Shown here one piece after another: positions 47,071-58,885 of a stretch of DNA of 64,000 bases. Within the stretch, counting starts at the first letter, position 1; each line of letters begins with the position of its first letter. The translations under genes were made by a program, and so were the position numbers. Under the pieces are notes generated by a model that worked only from the letters and a program-made list of their open reading frames with translations, made no database searches and had not been told where the DNA came from. Origin of the DNA: Glebionis coronaria. Lineage: Eukaryota; Streptophyta; Magnoliopsida; Asterales; Asteraceae. Location of the stretch: positions 82,687,512 through 82,751,511 of the forward strand of contig CM046876.1 in the NCBI GenBank assembly GCA_025667525.1. The letters are read 5' to 3'.

Positions 47071-49584
47071 TTCATCTATCAAACATCTACATGTAAATAT
47101 TAATGAAAAAGCAAAATACAAAATTAAAATTTTTTGAAAATCCAAAAATATTCTTCTCGACATGTCTTTCAGTATCGATAATATGGACGTACCTAGAAAT
47201 GTCGCTCAATAACGACACGGGTGTGTACATAAATCTCGAATGAAAGTTGTAAATATTTTTTCAAAACATGTCATTTCTACTTTTCATAAAGAAAAATGTC
47301 TATTTTGGACAATTTTTCAAACAACGGGTAGAGCAATCTATCTTGGGTTGAGCTTGTCACAAAACATTCAACGTTTTGAGCTCAACACGATGGCTTGTAA
47401 TCACTTTCAGATTGCAACCCGGATCTATATTCACGGGGGAGTGTACGAGTTAGTGCGCTTACCCTCAGCAAAAGAAGTTAAATCTTCTTACACTTGAGTG
47501 GATTTGTCAAGACATTCAAAGTCTATGAACTCAAGTTTATTCTTTAGAAAAACTTTTTCGCCAAAAAGAAAGAGTTTTTCAAAAAGCGTTGAACACAATT
47601 TTTTCAAGAATTTCTCAATGATTATTCAAAATCTTTCAAAAATTGTGTGTTCAGCAACTGCTACCCTCAAAAAGTGAAATGTGGATCACATCCTCACAAT
47701 GAAAATTCAATTGGATCAACTTTTGAGGGGGAGCGTTCCAAATTCATGCTAAGTTTGACACATTTTTCTCCCAAACGTTTTTCAAGACTATTATTCAAAA
47801 TATATTTTAATCAAATTTGGTATCTCTAATATCAAACGATTTTATATATTAGAGATAGGGGGAGAAAATTTGATTAAAATATGATCTAAAGACTCAAGCA
47901 CTCATGGTTACGATCAAATACCCACACCATCTTTAATTCACGTCGTTATTGGTGTCAAAAGGGTGGTTAGGTTTAAGTCCTATGATCCAACCAGAACCGG
48001 AGGGATCTTCCCAGGGACAATCCAATAGATTATTATAAGTCCTTAGGAAAGATGGATTAGAAAGTGAATGAAGTTGAATGCCAACTAAGTACTGATGCTA
48101 GCACTAGAACAATCACAACAAGGTGCTAGTAATGATGTCTGGTAAGCATTGAAGGGGTTGAAGAATGAAAAAGAAATATAAGTATAAAGGGTGTAGAGAA
48201 AGAAGCCCTCCATACAACTTAGGCAGAAACCAGGTCAACACATCATGAAGACAACACATCATGGACCCAGTGATCTAATGCACAACCCTTTCCCAACTAA
48301 CCCAGGCTTCTCTCAAAAGAAGTTTGTTTATTGTCACGGAGATCAAAACGACTTCTATTGACTTTCTCACTCCGAGATAGTTGATATTGAATATGTGGCA
48401 TCTGCTCTAGCCTCTGACCACTAAAAGTGCACAAATCGAGTCTAGAGCCAATAGATCAATCAAAACCCGTTAGGACACACGGATGACGATCAAGAGAGTC
48501 CTACGCTCTATCCTTGCGATATTGCTAGAACACTCAGAGTGATACTACCTAGTATTCACAATGATGAGTGGAAATTCTCCATTGTTAACATCAAACAACA
48601 CTACGGTAGGTCATGAGTAAGATTCTTTATGAATTGAACATATGTAAAACTGAAAAGCAACAGTGGTTTGTTTCTTTATCGATTCAAACTCGTTTTAGGT
48701 TTCTACGCAATATCTTTATGGTCTTGCCAGAACATTCAGAGTGATATTTATTAATATTCACAGTGACGAATGGAAATCCTTCTAGCGTTAACATTAAACA
48801 GCGCTACGGTAGGTAACTTGCGAGATTCTTATAAATCAAGCTTGTGTCAGCTGGAAAGCAACAATAGTAAGATTCTTAATGAATCAAACTTGTTCCAGGA
48901 ATTTGAATTGACGACTTTAATCAATCGGATATTTATCCAATTGATTCACTCTTTATGTTCGCAGTCTTGCTTTGAGACGGTCGAATAAAGAGAACGGATA
49001 GTACTGTCCCAAAACCCTATCAAGGAGATTCTTAATTGAATCTACCTAATCACAGGTACGATATTTAATATAGTGTAACGGTCTTCACCGACCGGAGGTA
49101 AAACGCTACCGATTTAGGACGAATGTCAAAGCCATTCAGTCCGTGTCTATGTTTTGTCTCAAGAAGGTGGCGTTACGGTGTACTCAGCAAAGTCAAAGAT
49201 TCAAAACCACATACTCATGCCCAATGACATTCAACAATCAAGAAAGCTAAAGACTTCCGCAACTCTGATGTTCAAAATCTTCCTTATCAATTAATGTAGA
49301 GGAATGACCTCTCTTCAAAGGAAATTGTTAGCAAGATTTCAAGATAGTGCAAAGTATGAGCATGTGGATAAAGTCACAAGATCGTAAGATGGCAAAGACA
49401 AGTCAAGGATAATTTGAAGATCTCAAGATAAAAGACAAAGTCGAAAGACAATGACAAAGGCTCAAAGATCACAGCATGAAGGAATAAGACTACTATTACA
49501 CGTTCAAGACTCATTTATGATGAAATTCGTAATCTCCATTGATCTCCAAATATCGAAGAGGAATGACCTCACATTGGAGGAGAT
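47071..49584 (+). other. Copia A 3' untranslated region and PPT
   Basis: 2.5 kb of non-coding sequence between the pol stop and the 3' LTR. A purine tract (about 47848-47858, TAGGGGGAGAAAA) resembles an internal or former PPT. The PPT used by the LTR is ATTGGAGGAGAT just before 49585. GAGGAATGACCTC followed by a GGA-rich tract and ATTGTTAGC occurs twice (about 49300 and 49558), so the PPT region itself is duplicated. Confidence 0.7.
48527..48900. repeat. Tandem duplication in copia A 3' UTR, period about 202 bp
   Basis: AGAACACTCAGAGTGATA at 48527 recurs as AGAACATTCAGAGTGATA at 48729. The following 130 bp align with scattered changes, including a CTACGGTAGGT segment. Confidence 0.8.
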
Positions 49585-49985
49585 TGTTAGCCTCAAAATG
49601 TTGAGTCAAACAAGAATTTTCGGTTATAGGTTTATATTGTAACATTTATTAGAACGTTGAGATAGTTAGTTAAAATAGTTGTGACATTACGGGTTGATGG
49701 CTAGCTTAAAAGGCCTCTTTCAAGGTACTAAGCATTTATTCAAGCCCGACCCAAACAAATATAGTCTAATAGAAAGCCCGCATGTGGGTGGACTATATAA
49801 GCACCCTCCTAGCATGTTAGGAGGGTTGGTTGTTCTCATTTATCTAATCTAATTTCACATAATTAATCACCTCTCTCTCTCTACTTTCTCTCTCTACTTT
49901 CTCTCTCTAGAAAATCATATCTTTTCCATCTCATATCTTTTCCATCTCATTTCTTTAATCTTTCAACATATAATAAGGGACAACA
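49585..49985 (+). repeat. Copia A 3' LTR
   Basis: 401 bp, starting TGTTAGCCTC and ending AAGGGACAACA. The TATA box TATATAA is at 49794-49800, followed by a CT-rich CTCTCTCTAG leader tract. It has a short internal duplication of CATATCTTTTCCATCT (about 49917-49950) that is absent from the inverted partner LTR at 63389-63761. The flank after it is ATATA. Confidence 0.9.
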
Positions 49986-50996
49986 ATATAACATTGTTAA
50001 TAAATATTGTTTTTACGGTTTAATCTTTATTGTTGGTTTTTAAGTAATTCTAGTAGTTTCCATGTAATTAAATTGGGAAAACACTTAGGATTCGCCAACG
50101 TCATAGAATTGAATTATTGGCAAACCGAATAATCGAAAGCTTCCTCAATATGAATTTTTTAAGTTCATCTCACCAAATTAAGCAAAAATTTGAAGCTCAC
50201 AAGGCCGAAAAATCTATCAAAATGAAAGTGGATGTCTTAAAACCTCAAAGATTTAAAGATCTAAAACTCGTTTCGACGTGAGGATATACCTATTTGGCCA
50301 TAATAAATACCTCATGGGGAGGTTAAATAAAAGGCAAGGCAAGACCGAAGTCATAATAAAAGCTCCATGGCGGAGTGTAATAAAAGATGGAGGTAAACCA
50401 AAGATAATAAAGCCCATGTTAGGGGGCATATAAAAGTCTTGGTAATAAGTCAAATGTTCAAATCCATTGTAAAACCGTGTTTATCGAATATTACTTGTTG
50501 ACTTAATTTTTTGACATCGTTATCTATTAGGAAAGGTTACTAATTCGATGATTTTGCTTACACCGTTACAACTCTATTTTTGGACCTAATCTCTATTTAC
50601 GCATAAGTAGGAAATGTATCCTCGTGACCATTAAGACAAAAATAAAATATAAGAGATATATCTTAGGAATAAAGGAGTCTAAGTTCGAGATTAAAGCATA
50701 TGAGTAGTGTTACAAATACTAACTTATAATGACAATGATCTTGTTTCACGCTTAGCATGAAATTAAGTGAAAATCGGGGACGACGAAATTATTTCTTTGA
50801 AGCATTCATGTGTTCTTATTCTATGATCCTAAAATTCCCATTTCGCGATGAAAGCAATACATTATGTCTAAAACGCAGTTAGTAGTAAAGTTAAATTTAC
50901 ATTTCAATAAATGTCGAATAAAATGAATTTTCGAAATGCTGCGATACTTTATTCTAGGATTGCGTGATGGCACGACAAGGGTTTAGTATGGGGGAG
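49986..50996 (+). mobile_element. Element D (Ty3-like), 3' untranslated region
   Basis: Non-coding sequence ending with the PPT ATGGGGGAG immediately before an LTR at 50997. Its first 150 bp align with the 3' UTR of the LARD at about 58205-58330 (TTTTACGGTTTA/TTTTTAGCGGTTTAG; AATTAAATTGGGAAAACAC/AATTAAAGTGAGAACACA). The part that should precede it matches 63762-64000, inverted. Confidence 0.75.
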
Positions 50997-53900
50997 TGAT
51001 GAGACTCTAATTATACATACTCTCCTTGCCTAAATTGCGCTTAAAATGCATAAAATATCATAAAAACCGTGCAAAAACCCTTGTTTTGTTCAATGTGTGT
51101 TTTGTAGGTTCGGATATCGTGAATTTACCAAAAGATTACAAGATTCAAGCAAAAACGAACACTGGAAACGAAGCCGCACAAAGAACTAGACCCGAGTATT
51201 GATTTTCTAAAAATACCCTTGAAGTTTGAATAATGTACAAGATTGGTCCTCTAAGTTTAAAGAAATAACACTTTATACCCTTGTAAATCTCAAAATTACA
51301 AAAAGGTCCTTAAAGTATCATGATTATACAAGAAAAGCCCTGAAGTTCATGAAGTTTACATCTATAGTCCTTATTTCAAGTTAACAAGTATGAAAGGACT
51401 GAAATTGCCAATACCTCAAAGATGTTAACAAAGAAAAATGCCAAAGTCAGTTGTTAAAATGTTTGGGATAAATTTGCACTTTTGCTAAAAGCTATAGGGT
51501 CAAAACTATTCAAAAACAAACCCAAATCCAATCAATACCCGTCCAAACCCATAATATCCACCTAAGCCCAGTCCATCAAACACTAAACCCGATCCAACCT
51601 TAAAGTTTATATTAATATTAAATTTGATTTCAAATTAGATTTTATATTAATAAAAAGTGGTGGTTAACACTAAACAAATCCCCTTTTTGATCAAAACTCC
51701 ACTGTTCACTAATCGACCCTTTCATAAACCCTAATCTTGATTCTTACTTAATCCAAAAGGGCATGATCCCATAAACTCCAGAACCCTAATTGGACACTAT
51801 TTGAACATGTTCACATGCTCATATTCGCCAGCTCACCTCTGTAGACCCCTACCCATGTGTCCCCTGCCCCTTTTACCTCCATTTTTGGCTATGTAACAAA
51901 ACATTGCCAGAAAAATCAATGGACAAGATCTCATACGTATTGGCTACTCATAATCAAGGACCAAGAGTTAAAGTTCCAGCCTGGTACATCACAAGATTCC
52001 CAAAATGATCACATGGCACCAATTATTGACCAAATTCAAACGGGTCAACAATGGCATCTTTATGGCATCTCAACATCTCCAAAGGCATTGTGAGGAATTT
52101 AAGCATTAGGGTTTCTTAGTTTTCCTTGATTTTTAGGAAATTCTTGTAAGCCCTATATAAGGCACATTAGGACTTAGCTTTATTTTTTGTTCTAGTTTAT
52201 GTAAACTATTAAGAATTAATCGTTAAAATGTTATTTTTAAGCCTTGCATAAACTGAGTTCCACTTTATTTACTTGTAATTTTAAATTCTTGTTATCAAAA
52301 TTTCAGTCTACCTAAAACCTTTTTCAGATTTGATTTTGTTCAAGTGTTTGGGTATCCTTTAACATAAGGTTTGATCATAATATTTTGGTTGACAACCAAG
52401 ATATTGCGAAGGCCTTGTAGTAAAGTTACATACTTGTTGGCTACTAGTTCTAAGTTTGCAAAAAATCTGTTATTTCAAGTTTTTCTCAAAATATTTTTTT
52501 TGTATTAACCACTTAATGTTCATCAAAACAAGCCACAATCCACCTGACAACTGGATTGTAGCCCGGATTAGTGAGCTTGCATTTGCTTTGTTCTTGTTCT
52601 GATCTAAAACAAGAAACTTAAAGTATGTTGCCGACTTTGTGGGTTGGACAGTGGTACTCCATCACTTTCATTCTCTCTTGCATAAGCTTTCTCAAAAGCC
52701 CAAGTGAATTTTTAGCTAACTAGGAGATGGAATCAGTTGCCATGGTTTATTTGGATGTGAATCAAACAAGGTATTGGCTTGAACCCCATTGTAAAACTTT
52801 TTCTGCCATCTTTGTGCTTTTTGTGAAAGTTTATATTTGACTGCTCATAGTGTAGTTTTAATGTTTATTTTTTCATTGTTTTAATGTTTGTTTGATAATT
52901 GTGATGGTTAAGAAGATTGTGAGTTTGATTTTGCAAAAGTTTCTTTGATAAATTTTGCTAACAACCTGCTAAAGGGTGTTTGGTTTTGCTTTGTTAAAGT
53001 TCTGGGTGACACACAACTTGATTTACTTGGCCTGCACACTTTCTATTAGGGTTGTTTAGTTCAAATCTGTCTTTGTTTTGGTGTTTGTAGGTTTAGAACT
53101 CAAATTTCATGTTATAAAGTTTTCTGCTTAGACTAGTGTAATTGCCATGTATTCTGTTTAGATCATGTATGATGCCTGTTATTAGATAAAATTAGTGTGT
53201 ATCATCTGGTTTATTTGATGTTAGAATTGAGGTGTAGATTTGTGAACAAAACTGTGAACAAGATTGCACCATTTTCTGTCTAAATTAGCTAAACTACACC
53301 AGATCCAAGTTCTTTGTGATTTTTGAGTTTTAGGGGTTAAGATTTAGGGTGTGGTTAGTAATAGTGCTTGTCTAGGTATGCATATCATTAATCTGTGGGT
53401 TAGTTTGCTTATAGTTAGTTTTGGTTAGCTTAAAATTGGAAAAGGTGTCAAATAGATCAGCTGATGAGGTTTCTATGGAGTTTGTTCTAGCAGTGGTAAC
53501 ATTTGTTCCTTGTTGGCCTTATTGTTTGCCACTGTTAGTATTAATTTTGGGTGTTTCCATTGTTAATCATCTGTGCTTCTTGTGTTGCTTATCTGACTTA
53601 TTTTGCTATTGTTTAGTGCTTATTTTTGCTTGTTTTAGCTTTTTAATCACCTCCCCACAAGCCTAACGCTTATGGGGTTGATTCCCTAAAAAACAAAAAA
53701 ATAAATAAAAACAAAAAACTGCTCTAGCTCGGATTTGACCCTTCGACCCCTCGTGGGGGACTAAGAGAATTACTAGTGTACTAGCCGTTTTTTCATGTCA
53801 TGGTTTCTTTCCATACGTTATTTAACAGCCTTCTAAATTCCTTTATATAAAATAAAACGTGACCTAATAAGCTATTTATAGCTTATTGGGTTAAGTTTCC

Positions 53901-54520
53901 CCGTTTCTTTTATTTTTCCTTACTTCTAGTTCACATTTTAGATTTTTCTGCAAAAGTTTGGATTTTTCCCATTACTTTTACTATTTTTAATCTTTAATTT
54001 TAATTTTAAATTGTTTTTAGCCATTTAAAAATAGAAAATTAGTTTTTAAAAATTTTGAAAAATACTTTTTAGCTTTTAATTAAATAGTTGAGGTTTACAA
54101 ATTATAAAATTTGAATTTGGACTTTTTCTTCATTGTTTTTAATTTTAGGTCTTTAATTATATTTAAAAATTTAATATAATTAATTTAAAGGTTTTCGAAA
54201 AGTTTTATTGATTTTTCATTTTAATTAGACTTTTTAGGATATAATTGTTTTTAGATTTTTTTATAATTAATTTTATTTTTCGTCTCGATTCGCGTGAAAA
54301 CGCGATTTCGTCTTAGTTTATTTTTAGCATAATCCGTCTTTAATTTTCAATCCTTCTCTTACAAAAAACGTAACTAATCCAAATCTGTTTTTAACTTTGG
54401 CACACTTAACACTACACACCTCCTTTGAGAATGAACTTTCATTGTCGGTATTTACGTTTCCTAACGTAATTACTAATACTTTCCGTTTTTACGTTTTTTC
54501 CTTAAAGTGTATAAAAACAC
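50997..54520 (+). mobile_element. Element D 3' LTR (right end approximate)
   Basis: It starts TGATGAGACTCT after a PPT and has the same order of features as the LARD LTR: an opening non-coding segment with TGTGTGTTTTGTAGGTTCGG near 51102, a TATA box TATATAA at 52154-52160, and a long T-rich U5. The right end is uncertain; ACACTACA just before copia C homology (about 54520) is the best candidate. There is no credible protein-coding gene inside. Confidence 0.6.
53721..53786 (-). other. Possible degenerate tRNA-like unit in the element D LTR
   Basis: On the minus strand a GGCTAGTACACTAGT..GGGTCAAATCC arrangement lies at the place corresponding to the tRNA-like unit of the LARD LTR. The boxes are diverged, so this is tentative. 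Confidence 0.3.
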
Positions 54521-55283
54521 TACATGAAAGACATATAAATATGTTGGTTCACAAAGCAGACTCAAGCCGAATGTGGCTTGGGTCCTTAAAGAAAACTAAT
54601 TTTGTTTTCTTAATGTGCAGTATGATTCACATAGTGCCTTAAAAGATAAAGGAATTGTAGACAAACGTTTTTTTAGGCATATAACCAAAGAAAAGGCTTA
54701 TCTTGATGAATGTGAAGACTTTAGAGGTGGTCTTGTTTCATTTGGAGGTAGTAAAGGTCATGTCACTGACAAAGGAAGGATAAGTACTGACAAGATGAAT
54801 TTTGAAGATGTATACTTGGTGGAAGAGTTGAATCACTTCAATCTCTTCTCGGTGTCACAAATGTGTGATAGGAAGAACAAGGTCATTTTCACTAACATTG
54901 TAAGGTGATGACACCTGATTTTCATATGCCTAAAGCAATCAAGTTCTACTCAAAACTCCAAGGTAGCACAAAATGTACACCTTCAACCTTCAAAATGTAG
55001 TTCTTTCAGAAGGATTAGCTTGTTTGATAGCTAAGGCCCCTATTGATGAGTCCAACAAACGGTACAGAAGGTTAGTTCATGCCAATTTTAAAAAGTTAAA
55101 CAAACTTATGACGAATAATCTTGTTAGAGGACTACCTTTCAAGGTTTTTCAAAATGACCTCACATGTGCTGCTTGTTAGAAGGGAAAGCAACACAAAGCC
55201 TCTTGTACACGACTTGACCCACTAACCACTAAAGCCTCTTGTAAGACCAAGACAGTAAGCTTAGTGGGTCAACCTTTACAGAT
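54521..55283 (+). pseudogene. Copia element C, 5' portion: gag tail, protease region, GAG-pre-integrase
   Basis: Segments such as SRLKPNVAWVLKEN, KAYLDECEDFRGGLVSFGG, HFNLFSVSQMCDRKNKVIFT, GLACLIAKAPIDESNK and NLVRGLPFKVFQNDLTCAAC identify a copia GAG-pre-integrase region. It is broken by stops. It ends at QPLQ followed by the motif ATATTAC; the integrase core that should come next (HIDLFGPT) is on the minus strand at 21522 and leftwards. Confidence 0.88.
55195..55243 (+). mobile_element. Tiny SINE-tail insertion with target duplication
   Basis: CACGACTTGACCCACTAACC plus ACT (55208-55230) is flanked by the 13-mer AAAGCCTCTTGTA at 55195-55207 and 55231-55243. It interrupts the copia sequence that otherwise encodes KGKQHKASCKTKT. 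The 23 bp match the 3' part of the insert at 16129-16287 with one difference. An extremely 5'-truncated retroposed copy is the simplest reading. Confidence 0.75.
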
Positions 55284-55290
55284 ATATTAC
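55284..55290. other. Right breakpoint motif of the inferred inversion
   Basis: ATATTAC marks the switch from copia C (left) to the LARD leader (right) and is the exact inverse of GTAATAT at 21523-21529. Confidence 0.75.
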
Positions 55291-55698
55291 GTAGAACAAT
55301 AAATTTACCTACTTCCAAATAAGACCTTAGTTTGGATTTCATCACCTAGCTATTGTATTCGAATCCAAAACGAAAAAAAGCAAAATAGATAAATACTAAT
55401 AAAAAGTTTGAACTCGATTTATACAAACTATAAGGTGGGTATAAGGCGACGAGCTATAAAAGGCCGTCTAAGGAAAAAGGTTTTTAAGTTCTTTGTGCCA
55501 CCTCGTTTCCCGGCTTGCTTGTGCGTATATTGAGAGGGACGACCGATTATTGGTTTGCCAACTCAAGTAGTATTAAATCTTATTTTTGTAGTTTAATTAT
55601 TGAACCTCGAGACATTTAGGTTTTTACCTATCGTTTCAAAGTCGACCGAGGGTAGATTACTTCCATAGTAATTATCCTTATTCCTTGTTTTTATCATT

Positions 55699-57231
55699 AT
55701 GTCTTCATCCATCGTTTGCGTTAAGTATAGGAGTCCATTGTATGATGGCGTGTGCCCTTGTTTTCAAACGAAAGACGACTCCTCACAACTTTCCATCGAA
55801 CAATTACTTATGCTAGAGCAAATGATTTTTTACAAAGAATTTTTCAAAGATGATATTTTGGTGAACTATGATTATGATGATGACGATGATGAGGATATTT
55901 TCGATCTCACTCCATCTCATCACATCACTGCTCCTATTCATGAATCTTCCGCCGTGGAACCCAAAAATTCTCTAAGCAAGGGGGACGAGCTTATTAGCAC
56001 TATTCCAGAAACGGAATCAGACGAAGTAATAAAGTCTAGTGTTGAGATCCTTGTCCAAAACCCAAGAGAGTTCGATGGTATTTCCAATGAAACGTGTGAT
56101 TTGTCACAATGTGATGACTCTACTTCTTCCATCTACTTTGAGATTTTCTCCAATTCTAATGATGAAAATTTTGATGGAAATGAAGATTTTGAGAATGATT
56201 CGACTTCTAGTGAATTTTATTATGAGGAGTTCTCCGATGAACTTTCTTATAAAGATGATATTCACGACTCAGATTTTGAGGGGTTTACCGATGAACCTAC
56301 TCTTCTTCACCCATTTCCACCAGGAAATGAGGATGATAGTGATCCGGTTTTTGAGAGGTTCACTTTTGAACTTGATCCTTTAGACCTATTTCCACCAGTA
56401 AATGAGGTTGATTTGACTATTCCGATCCTTGAGAAGTTCACCGATGAACTTACTCATTTAGATGTGGAAGACGTGGTTCTTCGTGCGAAGTTATCAAACG
56501 TCTATCTTCTCATTTCTAAGATTGAGACTTTGAATTCTAAGCCTATTAGCAAGTCTTTCTCTCCATCTCCTATTCCCGTTGAGGATAGATCCGCTTATGA
56601 GGAGATTGACACTTTTCTTGATTCTAATGATTCGATACCACCGGGTGTTGATGAAATTGACCTGAAGGGGGACGCTCTCTTTTTAGAGAATTTACTTGAT
56701 GATGATTTCGTCCCAAGTCCTCCTCCCACCCACTTTGACCTTAATGTGCGGGTTTTTAATGTGTCTCATATTGAGTATCATGACCCGATTGATCACATTT
56801 CTAAGGGTGAAATGGTCGTTAAAGCTAAGAATGTTGATTCCACTATGGATGAAACCTTTATTCCACCATTACCATGTGCTTTATATGATTTTGGATTAGC
56901 ATGGGGGGACGACACCGTGTTTTCTATTCCTTTCTCTCCCGAGGACGAGGTATTCGACCCCGGAATCGTTGATTTAGGGAAATCTCGGCCTTTCACCGAT
57001 GCAATAATTGAAAGACGTTTCGATCATCTTGGTGCGAGTTTATCTCGGGGAGCATGCTATATTCATTCTATAATTTGTGACTTCTATCTCTTTTTAAAGA
57101 TTTGTGTTGGAGTTTCATCCTTTCGTTTGTCATCCGACAACGAGGATGTAATCTTTGACCCCGGCATCGTGCTTTATTATGGGATTTATTCCGTTATGCC
57201 GGTTTTTACCATTTTCCCTAAGGACCAATGA
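55699..57231 (+). CDS. 510-codon acidic ORF of the LARD element, function unknown
   Basis: It is open from MSSSIVCVKYRSPL to a TGA at 57229-57231. It is rich in Asp/Glu/Ser, with an acidic run DYDDDDDEDIFD near residue 57. It has three imperfect repeats of a Phe-Thr-Asp-Glu..Phe-Pro-Pro-(Gly/Val)-Asn-Glu pattern at about residues 190-250, and two FDPGIV motifs at about 418 and 484. A hydrophobic stretch near 450-470 (IHSIICDFYLFLKICVGV) could be a membrane segment. I recall FDPGI-type ORFs from Asteraceae Ty3 elements, often next to RT, but know no function. It is neither a recognisable gag nor an env. An intact frame in an element with otherwise non-coding internal sequence suggests selection or youth. 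Confidence 0.7.
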   Translation: MSSSIVCVKYRSPLYDGVCPCFQTKDDSSQLSIEQLLMLEQMIFYKEFFKDDILVNYDYDDDDDEDIFDLTPSHHITAPIHESSAVEPKNSLSKGDELISTIPETESDEVIKSSVEILVQNPREFDGISNETCDLSQCDDSTSSIYFEIFSNSNDENFDGNEDFENDSTSSEFYYEEFSDELSYKDDIHDSDFEGFTDEPTLLHPFPPGNEDDSDPVFERFTFELDPLDLFPPVNEVDLTIPILEKFTDELTHLDVEDVVLRAKLSNVYLLISKIETLNSKPISKSFSPSPIPVEDRSAYEEIDTFLDSNDSIPPGVDEIDLKGDALFLENLLDDDFVPSPPPTHFDLNVRVFNVSHIEYHDPIDHISKGEMVVKAKNVDSTMDETFIPPLPCALYDFGLAWGDDTVFSIPFSPEDEVFDPGIVDLGKSRPFTDAIIERRFDHLGASLSRGACYIHSIICDFYLFLKICVGVSSFRLSSDNEDVIFDPGIVLYYGIYSVMPVFTIFPKDQ

Positions 57232-58409
57232 ATGCGGGGATCGAGTCGAGCTCATGACTCGGTTAACAAAAACGAGGTGCCTTGTGGGGGAGTCCCATAT
57301 ATTCTATCTTCTTTCTATTTTCTAACACTAATAAGGCTTGATCTTTCAAGCTCGTGCTCGTGTTTTGTTGTGTTGTGAATCTTAGGTATGACCCTATTCA
57401 TTAAAGACTCTCGTGTTCGGTTTTTTCCGGTCCACTTGATCTTCCAATCTTTGATTGCCAAAAAGGGGCACACTTTATATCCTTTGATTAATAAACGGCT
57501 TATAGATTTGCGTGCTCTTTCCATGTTAGGATTTTGCATTAGACTCTTCGTATTTTAGCAAGGGGTGTTACTCTTGAGCTAAGAAACATTGAGGACAATG
57601 TTTGGTTTTAGCATGGGGGAGTCAATCGATATAATCGCTTGCAGTTGCTTTTGTCGTGTTTAAACATAATCTTTGTCTCGTTTTTCAATAAAATTTTAAA
57701 ATTTTAGTGTTATTTTTAAGTTTTAATAAATAAAATAAGTGCTTTTGACACAAATGTAGGCTTTCTGTTGGTGAAAATAAAAATAGTTTTTGACTCGACT
57801 CGGTTTTTACCTTAGCTTTTCCTTAACGTGTTTGAATTAAGTTTTGCTAGGCTTTTATATAGGGAACTTTAAAACGCGAAAGTCTTAACTCATACGGGTT
57901 AAGAACAAGAACTTTTCGCAAGTTCCTATAATTGATCCTAGAAAGTCGTTTATCAAGGGAACTTTAAAACACAAATTCTAAAACTTGAAAAAGTATAAGA
58001 AGATGCAAGATCCTATAGATGACTTGAAAACCCAAAACTTTGATTTAATAGGCTAAGTATCCATTGATTTCACATTATTGGAATTTTACAATATGGAGAA
58101 CAAGAGATGATAGAGTTTAATCATAAGTTTCTAAAATTAATTCTTCTTTGTGTAAGTATTTTTGTGTTTGATTTAATCTCCTCGTATTTATTTTTCACGC
58201 TTGAATAATAATTGCTTAATAAATGAAGTTTTTAGCGGTTTAGGTTTGATATCTTAACTCGTAACTCCTTTTTTTTCTTCCCTTGTAATTAAAGTGAGAA
58301 CACATTAAGGGTGTCAGCATCATGGACTTTTGATCATGGGATTGTGGAAATTTGGCTTACTATAAATATCATAATAATAAAGAAGAATAAATAAAAACAT
58401 GTTCTCTAT

Positions 58410-58885
58410 GAGCCTTCAGGTGGGAGTCATGTAGCACTAACCTTGTCATTAGAGTCTTAGGGTGTATGGCAAGGGGACGTGTTGAATAAAAATTTCTTCA
58501 TCATCATGAGCCGTAAGGTGGGATGGTAAATGTCAATTCCCTTATTTTTGTGCAAGGAGCCTTCGGGTGTGGATTTTAAATAAGGAGCACAATTGCATCT
58601 TAAAGAGCCACAAGGCGATATGATGTAATTGTTGCTAACTCCATTAATAAGGTCATAATTGACTTTGGAGGTTTTATTGTTGCTTTTAAGTAGTCCTATT
58701 AGCCAAATTTCGGGTCCGGGGATTTATCCCTCAAATCGTGTTAAGTTATCCTTGATGTGGGCTTTCTTTAGTGACAACGGTTTTTGAAGTCGTGGTTAGG
58801 TTTTGAGTGTTGAGTTTACACCGTTCTTGCCTTCATTTTTGGATTAATAAATATCAAATAAAGTCAAATGAGCCTTTGGGTGAAT
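58410..58885. repeat. Five dispersed GAGCC(T/G)T(C/A)GGTG-type motifs
   Basis: GAGCCTTCAGGTG, GAGCCGTAAGGTG, GAGCCTTCGGGTG, GAGCCACAAGGCG and GAGCCTTTGGGTG begin at 58410, 58508, 58557, 58605 and 58870. They lie in the non-coding region before the PPT. Element D has differently worded but similarly repetitive sequence at 50300-50430. Confidence 0.65.

Noticed and set aside
53421..53666. Hydrophobic 81-codon ORF in the element D LTR
   Set aside because: The T-rich LTR sequence gives Leu/Phe/Val-rich translations by composition; no start context or family support.
21523..55290. ATATTAC as a target duplication of an insertion into copia C
   Set aside because: The sequence next to the motif on the inner sides is retroelement leader, not an LTR terminus, and one inversion explains three further splits that an insertion would not.
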